64,000 bases of DNA from Telmatactis stephensoni. Taxonomy: Eukaryota > Cnidaria > Anthozoa > Actiniaria > Isophelliidae. Below the pieces are notes generated by a model. That model searched no databases. It was given only the letters and a program-made list of their open reading frames with translations, and was not told the DNA's origin. This document shows, piece by piece, positions 22,941 to 44,819 of this stretch (position 1 is the first letter of the stretch; every line of letters begins with the position of its first letter). The stretch lies in contig JALIZF010001784.1 in assembly GCA_029948255.1 (NCBI GenBank), positions 62,001-126,000 of the forward strand, given 5' to 3'. The position numbers and the translations under genes were made by a program.

Positions 22941-23648
22941 AAGTAATACCATGACCCTGAGGGATATTAGTGATTAAATGTCCCCGAAGCCGAGGGAGGT
23001 TTAGTGTTTACTAAACCTCCCGAGGCTGAGGGGACATTTAATCACTAATATCCCGAAGAAGTCATGGTATTACTTTGTAATACCATGATCACCGAGGAAA
23101 TAAACGAAATATATACTTCGCTGTTTGTTCATCCAAAACTTGAAAATATTATACAATTCTTTTACCAATTGTGCGTAACCCTGTTCTCTGGGGACTTTCG
23201 AAAATAGATTTCTTTGTTATATACTTACAATGAACAAGTATTTATAGGTTGTTAATCAATTCGAAAGCTAAATGCTTTCTTTGTGTCGTTATGCTCATGC
23301 GCAAAATAGAATGCATAGATCCCACACGCGTAAGAGTGTGCAATGGTAAGAGGTATCGGTGCGTTAGAAAGTTATAGAGTTTCGGGACAGCGTGCAAAGT
23401 TGTCCCTATCGTCCCGATGATTGCGTTAAATGAGGGACAACCACTCATGAATAACATGAGGGACGATTAGTTCTAATCGTCCCTCATTAATTATGGATGA
23501 GGGACGATTAGTTCTAATCATCCCTCATTCATAATTAATGAGGGAATATTAGAACTAATTTTCCCTCTTTCTATTCATGAGGGAGGGATGTTAGCAATTA
23601 AACGTCCCTTCAAAAACAATAGATCCCGAGGTGATCATGGTATTATTA
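22941..23648. mobile_element. Insertion within the hAT-type MITE
   Basis: Ends share TAATACCATGA in inverted orientation (22944-22954; TCATGGTATTA near 23633-23643). The left part (about 22945-23080) is a palindrome centred on AGGTTTAGTGTTTACTAAACCT. The right part includes the GAGGGACGATTAG repeats. It has no coding capacity. Confidence 0.6.
23451..23600. repeat. GAGGGACGATTAG tandem/inverted repeats
   Basis: Three or more related units alternate direct and inverted (GAGGGACGATTAG, CTAATCGTCCCTC, CTAATCATCCCTC, GAGGGAATATTAG). They form small hairpins. Confidence 0.7.
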
Positions 23649-23736
23649 TGAATATATTACATCAACTGCGTGCTACGTAGTCTCTCCCAAGTTTAGACCC
23701 TGTATGAAATTTTGGAACAGATAGTAGGGTGTTGTT

Positions 23737-24808
23737 AATTCGTCCCCATTGCCGCTCATCCGCGTATTCTAAAAACTCATCTTTACTGAATCTGGAGGAA
23801 AAAGTGGGACTGCTCGCAGTCTAGCTTAGCTTCGGCCGACTGATAATTTGAGAAATTTGTAGCACATTTTGTTGAATTAAATTAAATGAAAAATTATATT
23901 TGCCGCTCTCTCGATAGAAATGCGAGCCTTTAGACCCAAAGAAACGGGGGCATTCCAAAAGTGACATTTCCTCAAAAAATCGTAAGATCGAAGACATCAA
24001 TGAGTTCTGGCACTCGCTTTTACAGCCAACATAGCAACCACGTTGCTTAGTAACGAAATATGTCCCAGCACCTTTAAAAAATTAATTGAGTTACACGTAA
24101 CGTCCTGTCTAAATTAAAAGCGAAATATTACTTAACTATTACCAATTTAGGAAAAAGGATTTAGCTATAAGGGTTGACATTTGCTGAAAAAGGTAGCTTT
24201 CCCAAACCTAGTTATCCTTGAACGTTCAATATATCTATTTTTATATGAAAACGTTTTTGCAATTAGGTGTATTAATATCAAAAATATATAAAATTATCAA
24301 AAGCCATGAAAAGCGGGGCATAACAATTGCTCATTTGCATATCTGTATAAAATAGGTGGATGTAGCTAGAATGAAATTAAAAAGAAAAAGAAAAGGGAAA
24401 TAGACACAATGAGATCATTACAAGCCTTGACAGGTACATAAATAGCATCGTTTCACTCTGGTCAACAGCCAAAAAGAAGGAAGTCGCGACTCAAGTGAAC
24501 AACACTGCTGCATTTCTCAAAGTCAAGATCGAAGGGACTACAAAGGACCTATGTAGGGTATTCATCGCGTTCAAAAATAGCCTTTCCGAAAACTTTGACC
24601 TTCTTATTTGAAGCATGGAAATCTAAACAATGCCGGGATTTATTTGACAACTTAACAAATGATCAAAGACTGGACAAGGTTGATCAAGAGAAATAGAAAG
24701 ACTGGTCCATATTGAATTTCCTTTTCCTTTGGGTGTCAGTCCATACTATTATTACAACGTTAAGTAAGTCAAACCAGACCGTCCTTGTTGTTTAAGGACC
24801 TGTTATAT
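23737..24808. other. Intergenic region upstream of GPCR gene
   Basis: No gene or clear repeat seen. It may hold the promoter and a 5' untranslated exon of the receptor at 24809, but no motif decides this. Confidence 0.5.
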
Positions 24809-25837
24809 ATGTTAGTAATGAATATTAGTGTGGAAAATATGAACTGGAAAAATAGCAGTGACTCTAAAGCCACCACAGGCGGAACTTCTGCCACAAATCT
24901 TGAACACAGCATAAAGTTGGCAGTTGATGTCATCTTGTGTGTTGTAGGAATCGTTGGAAACTCACTCGTCCTTCTGATTTTGAAACAAAGAAAACCGAAA
25001 ACAAGACCACCTTATGAATACTTTATTGGAAATTTGAGCATCGCAGATCTGGTCTTTCAAATGTTCTTCATAGTATTTTTTTACACAACGGTATCAAACG
25101 AATCGTTATTTCTATGTAAAGCACTTTCTCCTGTTGTATCGGTTGCTTTGACAGTGAGCATGTATACGACCAGTGCTATAGCAGTCTTCAGATTTAAAGC
25201 AATTGTAAACCCTTTGAAGTTCAAGTCAAGCAGAAAAGTGACTTATGGGACAATTGCAGGAGTGTGGGTCTTGGCTCACGTCATTTACATACCGATTTAC
25301 CTGGTACTAGAGGTAAACGAATATGGATTTTGTAGAGAAATATGGCCATCATTGACGTGGAATAAGGTTTACACAGTTGAATTATCCGTGGTTCTCTATC
25401 CCATTCCCTTGACCATTATCTCAATCTGCTACACTAAAACTGTCTTGTACTTGAAACACCATAAAAGTCCATCTTGTGGATCAGAGAAAGGAAACCATCT
25501 CCAATTGGCTCGAAAACGAAAGCAAGATAAAAAAGTCTTGAAAATGTCTGTGGTTATTGTATTAATGTATACTGTCCTCACCTTACCAGCAGCACAAATG
25601 GTTTGGCTTAGTTGGGTCGTGTTTGAAAATGCACCTCTTGCCCGTCTATTGCTTGTATTTTCTGAGCAACTTTTCCTCTTTCATAGTTGCTGTAATCCAC
25701 TTGTGTACAGTTTAGTCTCTCGACCATTCCGTACTCAACTGGCTGATTATGTTCGTTCTTGTGTTTGCGGTTTTTTCAACGTATTTCGCAGAGTTAATCT
25801 TTTTCGCCAACGAAATGAAACTACCGAAAGTGCCTGA
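24809..25837 (+). CDS. Class A (rhodopsin-like) G-protein-coupled receptor
   Basis: Single-exon receptor of 342 aa from the ATG at 24809; the ATG at 24818 is an equal candidate. The N-terminus has NIS and NSS sequons. Visible motifs are GNSLV (TM1), GNLSIADLV (TM2), a TM3 Cys, and F-R-F at the DRY position followed by KAIVNP. The third loop ends RKRKQDKK, TM7 has HSCCNPLVYSL, and the basic tail is rich in Arg and Cys. Unlike the palindrome receptor it keeps the TM3 arginine. Close relatives lie at 8.2, 11.9 and 28.6 kb, so this is a local receptor family made by duplication. Ligand unknown. A polyadenylation signal follows at 25957. Confidence 0.88.
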   Translation: MLVMNISVENMNWKNSSDSKATTGGTSATNLEHSIKLAVDVILCVVGIVGNSLVLLILKQRKPKTRPPYEYFIGNLSIADLVFQMFFIVFFYTTVSNESLFLCKALSPVVSVALTVSMYTTSAIAVFRFKAIVNPLKFKSSRKVTYGTIAGVWVLAHVIYIPIYLVLEVNEYGFCREIWPSLTWNKVYTVELSVVLYPIPLTIISICYTKTVLYLKHHKSPSCGSEKGNHLQLARKRKQDKKVLKMSVVIVLMYTVLTLPAAQMVWLSWVVFENAPLARLLLVFSEQLFLFHSCCNPLVYSLVSRPFRTQLADYVRSCVCGFFNVFRRVNLFRQRNETTESA

Positions 25838-25956
25838 AATATGTCCATGGCGATAGAACTAACTTCCCATTCAAGTCACCTAGCATTAGTTTCAGTATCA
25901 TGTCCAAAACTTTATATAACCATTTGATTAAACTACGAATACCAATTTCTTTATTT

Positions 25957-25962
25957 AATAAA
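25957..25962 (+). promoter_or_regulatory. Polyadenylation signal AATAAA
   Basis: AATAAA 120 bp behind the stop codon of the 24.8-kb GPCR; correct strand and distance for its 3' end. Confidence 0.55.
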
Positions 25963-26212
25963 GTGTCTGCAAGCAGTTTTTTATCACCAACCAATAACAA
26001 ATAAACAATTGAAAGTGACTTTCGTCTGGCCGGTTCTTAAAGATATTACAAGACATAGTTGCTGAAGGATAGTTGCCGTTCGTGTTGGGTTTGGCACGGC
26101 AATCGGTGTTGATTTAAAATGTATGCACATTATTGGAAAATCCCGTAAAAAACTTTTAGTTCGTTCTCCAAAACTTTCATACAGAATGTTTACTTTAGAT
26201 ATTGATTCCTCA

Positions 26213-26821
26213 TGGATCAAAGCCATTGTAAATCCTTTGAAGTTCAAGCCCCGAAAAGAAACAATATATAGAACAGTGGTAAGCATATGGGTCTTTGCCC
26301 ATGTCATTATATTCCATATTATGTGTGAAAATAACACCAAAGATGGAATTTGTCAAGAACACTGGCCATCCATTGTGTTAAATAAAGTCTACACGATGAC
26401 ATTATTCGTGGCACACTATCTAATTCCTTTGACAGTTATCGCCATTTGCTACTGTAAAATTGTCTTGTACCTGAAACACCACAAAAGTCCACATTGTGGA
26501 TCAGGATATGGAAATCTTCTCCAGATGGCACGAAAACGGAGACAAGATAAAGAAGTACTTAAAATAGCTGCAACCATTGTAATACTGTACACTGTCTTGA
26601 CTTTGCCCATACAAATCCAATTTTTGAGTTCGGTAGTTTTTGACAACTGGGTTATAGCAAATTTTCTTGCTCCTTTTGCACAACAATTATTACTTTTTCA
26701 ATCATGTTGTAATCTGCTTGCTTATTGTTTGCTTTCCCGGCAATTCCGTGCTCATGTAGTTTATTATGTGCAATCTTCTGTTTGCAGCTGTTCCCACTTC
26801 TTTATCCGAGGAAATAATTGA
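26213..26821 (+). pseudogene. 5'-truncated class A GPCR pseudogene
   Basis: Homology to the neighbouring receptors begins at about 26213 with 'KAIVNPLKFKP' and runs through TM4-TM7 and the tail to the stop at 26821. TM1-TM3 are missing, and upstream sequence to the previous gene shows no such coding sequence. The TM7 motif is altered from NPLVY to NLLAY. The open frame extends upstream to an ATG at 26123, but those residues do not resemble a receptor N-terminus. It is probably a dead duplicate; a truncated expressed protein cannot be excluded. Confidence 0.8.
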
Positions 26822-26918
26822 AAAAGCCACTAATGAAAATAGACACTGTCGCTGGCACAACCAAACGAGAATTTCTACAGCGGCGCTTTTGTTGTCGTGG
26901 CTAAAATACAGTGGAATA

Positions 26919-27064
26919 GAGTCGTTTTCGTATGAGTGGGAAACTTACCGTACCGTATCGTAACTGTACCAGTATCATAGTTTCTATAAAAACATTCGAA
27001 ATTCCTGCTGTAACCGGTGTCGTATCGTAACCGTACACTGTTCCCACCTATAGGAGAACCACTC
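26919..27064. mobile_element. GAGTCG MITE, family 2 (copy 1)
   Basis: Starts GAGTCGTTTTCGTATGAG after TA and ends CCACTC before TA. The interior has CGTATCGTAACTGTACC, TTTCTATAAAAACATTCGAA and CGTATCGTAACCGTAC. The TA flanks fit a Tc1/mariner-type target. It is diverged from the better-kept copy at 32319-32463. Confidence 0.7.
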
Positions 27065-27270
27065 TATCTCCATACACTTTAATTTATTACGGACAGGTCT
27101 TTTGGTCCCGGCAAAACTACTATGCATTCTTTGTTTAAAAATCCTCTGTGTTACGGACTTTTTTTCTCTATCACGGATAACAGACACCCTATCTGGGATC
27201 CTGGTACAAGCAAAATTCATACAAATCAGTGATCATCTTCTGTATTATTGACAGTGTGTCACTTACTGAC

Positions 27271-27509
27271 AGGGTCGTGACATGGTACGTTTTTTCGCTC
27301 GTGATCCCGTTTTTTGGTCGAAAATTTTGATCCCTGATCCCAAAAGTTCTCTTATTTTGATCCCTGATCCCAGTTGTGAAAATTTTGATCCCTGAATCCC
27401 GTTGATTTGACTACTTATCCCGATCCCACGTTTGTGACCCCGATCCCATGGCTTGAGATCCCGATCCCAAGCCTGTGATCCCTGATCCCACGTACCATGT
27501 CACGACCCT
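27271..27509. mobile_element. GATCCC-rich TIR element (copy 1)
   Basis: Termini AGGGTCGTGACATGGTACG and its complement CGTACCATGTCACGACCCT enclose many tandem GATCCCTGATCCC or GATCCCGATCCC units. A diverged relative is at 61290-61545. No coding capacity. Confidence 0.75.
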
Positions 27510-28619
27510 CAGTACTGAGCTCTTGTAAGATGAAAAGAATTCCTGATAGTTCTGGACGCATTAATCATCAAGTACATCATTCTGCAGATGTTTAGGGTGA
27601 TAATTGATGTCGATCATAAAAATAAGAATTTAAAATGAATTAATGAATTTTAGATTTCAGCTCAGCTCCATTTATTCTTTAGAATGAATAAATAATAAAT
27701 ACAGGTTGTATTAAATATTTACAATTTTTGCAAGGGAAAAAAGTGTTAAGGGGATTTTTTTGAAGTTTGAGCAGTGAACGACAAAAAGCTCCTGAGTTGA
27801 AGAATAGCTGTTGTACAAAACTAAAATCATTTCTGTCAGAAAGTTTAAGTTGTTTGCAAGTAGTTTTGGCCAATGAAAATTGAACCAAGGTGTTAATCCA
27901 AAGTGAAAATTTGGATCGAAAATGAGGTTTAGGCCTTCATTTGCTCATTTGCTGTATGTTTTCCTTATATTCAGTTTGAAAAAGCTTAATCCCAACACAA
28001 CTTCAAGAAAAAGTTTTTGCACAATTCAAAAATCTGTTTTAAACAGGTATTTTATCTTGGTACATCAGTTTTTAACCGGTAGAAAAAGGATTTGAGTGTT
28101 AATCCAAAACTAAAATTTGGATTAAAACTCGCACGAAGGTCTAGTTTTTGGCGCTTTTCGCCATTATTGCTCGTCATGGAAAAAAAACTCCTCTTTAAAA
28201 ATTGAGTTACCGTCTTGGTTATTAAGAAATTAATTGCGCATATTATTGAGATGTTAATGTAAGGCTGAATAAGGACATCTGTAATAGATCGAAAGAAATT
28301 TCAGTCCTGATCGTGGCGTGCAGTGACAACCTCACAAGTTGATACAACATTTTCATCAGTACCTTTCCGGCCTTGGTAGCACCTCTTATTAATTTGGACT
28401 ATAGAAAGATTTTAAACTGGAGTTAAAATTTGACAGTTCAACAAAGAACATACATAGATTGAGCTTTGTTCGTTAATTATTTCAAGCCAAAAACAATATA
28501 CTTTTTACTGGAAGGTGTACTGAAAAGAATTTGATCAGGTTCGTTAAGGACTCTCGGGCCATACGAGCAAATACTACTGTGTAGACTAACATATCGCAAT
28601 ACAATATCGAGTATAAGTT
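27510..28619. other. Intergenic region, no gene seen
   Basis: AT-rich. Two weakly similar stretches with TTAATCCAAA and AAAATTTGGAT occur near 27890 and 28098. No credible open frame. Confidence 0.5.
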
Positions 28620-29594
28620 ATGGACGAAAATGTGACAATAATGGACTTGAACAACACCACATCCAGTAATTATACCACTTCAAATTTGAAATGGAAAGTC
28701 TCGGAAAGTAATTTAATGGCAGTTGATATTCTAATATGTGTTGTAGGAATCGTTGGAAACTCACTTGTTCTTTTGATCTTGAAACATCGTAAACCAAAAA
28801 CAAGAGCACCTTATGAATATCTTATTGGAAACTTAAGCATCGCAGATCTTGTGCTACTGATGACATTCTTGATCTTTAACTATGCACAAATAACAAGAAC
28901 ACTGTTTTTTTGCAAGGCGTTTGTTCCCATTGGTTCTATTGCTTCAGCAGCTAGCAGGTACACGATAACTGCTATTGCAATCTTTAGGTGCAGAGCTACT
29001 GTAAATCCTCTGAAATTAAAGCCAGGGAAAAGATCGATTTATGCTACAGTTGGGGGGATATGGATTTTGGCTCACGTGGTCTATATACCGTTCTATGTGG
29101 TACTGGAGAATGATGAAAAAGATGAAAGATGTAGGGAAGCCTGGTCGTCACAAGTGATGAACAAAGTCTACACGATGGCTTTATTCGTGTGTCACTATCC
29201 AATTCTCTTCACTATTATTGCCCTCTGCTACACTAAAATTGTCTTGTACCTTAGGCGGCATAAATTTCCACAAAGTCAAGGAAATCATCTCCAACTGCAG
29301 GCTCGGAAACGAAAGCAAGATAAAGAAGTACTTAAAATATCTGTAATCATTGTAATACTGTACACTGTCTTGACTTTGCCCATTCAAATTCAGTTTTTGA
29401 GTTGGGTAGTTTTCAAGAATAAGGCTATAGCCAATGCGTTTTCTCGTTTTTCAGTGCATTTTGTACTTTTTCATTCCTGTTGTAATCCACTTGTTTACAG
29501 TTTATTTTCCCGCCAATTCCGTGCTCATGTAGTTGATTATGTGCGGTCCTCTGTTTCCAGCTGTTCCTACTTCTTTATTCGAAGAAATAATTGA
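28620..29594 (+). CDS. Class A (rhodopsin-like) G-protein-coupled receptor
   Basis: Single-exon receptor of 324 aa with an ATG in good context (AGTTATGG). The N-terminus has several sequons (NVT, NNT, NTT, NYT). Motifs are GNSLVLL (TM1), GNLSIADLV (TM2), F-R-C at the DRY position followed by RATVNP, a basic third loop ending RKRKQDKE, TM6 LTLPIQ and TM7 CCNPLVYSLF. The tail is short and Ser/Cys-rich. It resembles the pseudogene at 26.2 kb most closely around TM5-TM7 (shared LTLPIQIQFLS and SRQFRAHV), so those two probably are the youngest pair of the cluster. Cell-surface receptor by family; ligand unknown. Confidence 0.88.
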   Translation: MDENVTIMDLNNTTSSNYTTSNLKWKVSESNLMAVDILICVVGIVGNSLVLLILKHRKPKTRAPYEYLIGNLSIADLVLLMTFLIFNYAQITRTLFFCKAFVPIGSIASAASRYTITAIAIFRCRATVNPLKLKPGKRSIYATVGGIWILAHVVYIPFYVVLENDEKDERCREAWSSQVMNKVYTMALFVCHYPILFTIIALCYTKIVLYLRRHKFPQSQGNHLQLQARKRKQDKEVLKISVIIVILYTVLTLPIQIQFLSWVVFKNKAIANAFSRFSVHFVLFHSCCNPLVYSLFSRQFRAHVVDYVRSSVSSCSYFFIRRNN

Positions 29595-30479
29595 AAAATG
29601 TCTCTGATGGAAATACTGCCGCATATATTCAATTAAAAGCGATCTCTCGACTCCGATGTTACTCAACCAATCATGTAATTACCAAACTTTTTTCTTCGTG
29701 GAAATTTTTGTTTTTGTTTTGAATGACAAGACAGAAAAACATAAAAAAAAACTTTTGAGTGTAAGCTTGATGGAGTGATGACTATGTATAAGAGCACGCG
29801 CTTTTTAAATGTTTTCATTCAACGAAAACGGATGACTTTTTCCTAGTTTTCAGGAAAAAAATGTCGCTTTGCGGCTCCGTCGAATACGTAATCTATTTCC
29901 CCCCAACGCCGTAAATATTCACGGTTATGTGTTCCTCAACGTCAACCTCGAATTCGCGTAACATATCCAAAACTTTGAGCAAAAGCCCGTACAAATCGAA
30001 GGTATATGCTTTGTTAATTTACACCTCTCTCGCTGATTTGTTAGCATTTCAACTCGCATTGAGGCTGACATTGTGCAAGATGTAACTGTGAAATGGTCTA
30101 TATAAGTCACTATTGACTATATCAATCGATTAAATTTGAAATTAGGATTTTAGTACACCAATTTACGTTATTGGAAATTAGAAATTCAGCATATTAATTT
30201 ACGCTATTTGGAAAAGGAAATTTATTTAGTATAACAATTAACTAGAATTAAAGATACGTTTGGAATTAGAAATTTAGTAGTTCTTTATATTCGTAAGTTG
30301 AACTGAACAAAGAATAAAATGTCAAAAAGAAAAAGGAAACTAAGTAGACTTGTTTTGTAATAGGATTGAACAACTACACGCGCATCCTTTTCCAGCGAGT
30401 AGTAATGAGAGGACCAAATCAGCTCCTTCTTTGGGAAGGGGTAGGGCTCAATCGTAGTACTCGATATGAGTAGTGTTTG
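29595..30479. other. Intergenic region, no gene seen
   Basis: AT-rich sequence between the last class A GPCR and a minisatellite. Nothing supported. Confidence 0.5.
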
Positions 30480-30970
30480 GAACCAATAAATCCTTATTTG
30501 GGGGGAGGGTTCCAACTCATCGTGATACTTGATGATATGAGTAGTGTATGCACCCAATAAACTCCTCTCAAGGGGGAGGAGACAAACTCATCTTTATACT
30601 CAATGATATGAGTAGTAGTGTATGCACCCAATAAACTCCTCTTGAGGGGGAGGAGACAAACTCTTCGTGATACTTGATGATATGAGTAGTAGTGTATGCA
30701 CCCAATAAACTCCTCTTGAGGGGGAGGAGACAAACTCTTCGTGATACTTGATGATATGAGTAGTAGTGTATGCACCCAATAAACTCCTCTTGAGGGGGAG
30801 GGGACAAACTCTTCGTGATACTTGATGATATGAGTAGTAGTAGTATGCACCCAATAAACACCTCTTGAGGGGGAGGGGACAAACTCATCTTTATACTCAA
30901 TGATAGGAGTAGTAGTGTATGCAGTAGTAGTGTATATTAGCGAGGGGCAAAACCCATTGTGATCCTCGAT
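30480..30970. repeat. 74-bp minisatellite, about six units
   Basis: Units contain GATACTTGATGATATGAG, GTATGCACCCAATAAACTCC and GAGGGGGAGGAGACAAACTC. The spacing is exactly 74 bp between 30666 and 30740. Units at the edges are diverged. Long open frames on the minus strand come from the repeat and not from a gene. Confidence 0.9.
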
Positions 30971-31800
30971 AATGTGAATAGTATGCACGGAGATAGAGCA
31001 CGAAGAGGAGCGTTGTTCTCACTGCTGCTTTGCGCACCGTGAAAATGAAGTGGGGCTTTCAAGGTATAAGGGAAAATATGCAACCTCTAATTTGTTTCTG
31101 AATGAGAATCATCCTCCACGACTTATATACAAAGTAAAGCGCACCAGTATTCACCCGAACACAGAATTTTCACTGACTAATCGATCAGAAAAATTCTGGG
31201 CTGAGTGGGATTTGAATTTAACTGCTAAACGCGAACTAAATAACAAAAGCAGTGGTGTATAAGCATAAACGGGACATGGTGTTAAATGACAGCCGTATAT
31301 CAGAATATTGCTTTTTAATATGCCAGGATATGAAATTTACTAAAATGATCCACAATTTCGTGAGTAAAAATCCAGTTAAAATAAAACAGGACTCTGTTGT
31401 TATTTTTGGGAACAAAATCATTTGGATTACTTCGTTTTGGATTTTGGTTTTGCTGATTTGTTTTTCTTGTTTTTGTCTTTTTTCGCACTTTTTTGGTCTT
31501 TGGGGGGTTGTTGTTTCTCTGTTGACTCTAATGACTTTTGTGTTTCCTCAATTGTTTCTTCGTGTGGTACAGATTCTGTATTCGAGACATTTTGCTCTGA
31601 TTAAAAAGAAATAAAGAAGTTATTTTCTAAGAAAAAGGGAAAAGAAAATAGAGAGAGAGAGAAAAAAAAAAAAAAAAAAGGACAGAAAGAGTAACAGGAC
31701 TGTAAGACATTAATAGGGATAATGTTTCATGCTTCATTAAAGCGGTTTTCACATGACTCTGAATAGTCAGTACCAATAGATGCTGTATCTCAAGTCTTGA
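30971..31800. other. Intergenic region, no gene seen
   Basis: Contains a GAGA/A-rich tract near 31650-31680. The open frame at 31252-31614 starts with GTG, is Phe/Leu/Val-rich and matches nothing recognised. Confidence 0.5.
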
Positions 31801-31907
31801 TTGGGTAAACGTTGCTTGTTTTATTCAACTTGTAAAACGTTGAGACGAGAGCCACAGCACGGACTTTCAGAGTCATGCCAGGCACACAGACAGAAAGACA
31901 AACAGTC

Positions 31908-32014
<107 letters not shown>

Positions 32015-32060
32015 CAAACAGATAAACATACAAACAAGACTAGGGCTTTACAAGTCTTAC

Positions 32061-44349
<12,289 letters not shown>

Positions 44350-44819
44350 CTTTATAACCCTTTGAATTTTACCAATAAAGCGAAATCTTGATTTCAAAAC
44401 TTTTCTTATTCGCTGCACGTGGATTAAAATTGAAGATTCTTGTTGAGCCTGCAATAAATTAGCAGCGATAACATGTTTTTCAAATATGTCATGCGCTGAT
44501 TTCTGAGCCAGCTGAAATTGCTTCTAGCGGAGTTGCTCATGATGTCATGCTTATTGTTTACCGCCAAATTCGAAATCCAATATGGCGGCGTACAGTGACT
44601 AAAATTGTTTTCCCCTTTTCGCACAGAAATTTTGCGATCATTTACTAGTAGTTCATCATTAATGTAGTTGATATAGAAACTGTGGAGTATCGCTGAGTTT
44701 GTAGGTAATGGAGCTGTGTACGAGATGCTGTTGTTTAGAACTCTAGAATATAAACTTTGAGAGGAGATCAAGACGAGCTAGCGGCCTCAGTGAGAGGTTG
44801 TTGTGGTTGATGTTGAGGA
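44350..44819. promoter_or_regulatory. Shared intergenic region between NOP2 and TRAIP start codons
   Basis: The two ATGs point away from each other and are 470 bp apart, so this interval must hold both 5' ends unless distant leader exons exist. It contains AATATGGCGGC (44579-44589), matching the YY1-type AANATGGCGGC motif common in animal housekeeping promoters. No TATA box is obvious near either start. Bidirectional promoter is inference from layout. Confidence 0.55.

Larger units (their letters stand above)
22835..23689. mobile_element. hAT-type MITE with internal insertion
   Basis: The left end starts CGGGAAAACCTACCTAGCA and the right end reads TGCTACGTAGTCTCTCCCA. Flanks GGTTTAGA and AGTTTAGA (7 of 8 bases equal) fit a hAT 8-bp duplication. 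The uninterrupted relative is at 62389-62534. Comparison places an added segment of about 0.7 kb at 22941-23648. Confidence 0.7.
22737..23736. mobile_element. Composite element with outer inverted ends
   Basis: AACAACACCTTACTATCTG (22737) is mirrored by CAGATAGTAGGGTGTTGTT ending at 23736, followed inward by GTTCCAAAATT against AATTTTGGAAC. It encloses the hAT-type element at 22835-23689, which itself carries an insertion. This is therefore a three-level nest. Confidence 0.7.

Noticed and set aside
23451..23600. CRISPR-like array of short repeats
   Set aside because: Units are adjacent and alternate in orientation without unique spacers, and the context is animal DNA.
30494..30988. 164-codon minus-strand open frame with repeated 'SLLGAYTTTHIIKYHEEF'-like units
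   Set aside because: The frame comes from the 74-bp minisatellite (74 is not a multiple of three), and all three frames stay open equally.
31252..31614. 120-codon plus-strand open frame
   Set aside because: Starts with GTG, has no family motif, and T-rich sequence explains the Phe/Leu/Val runs.
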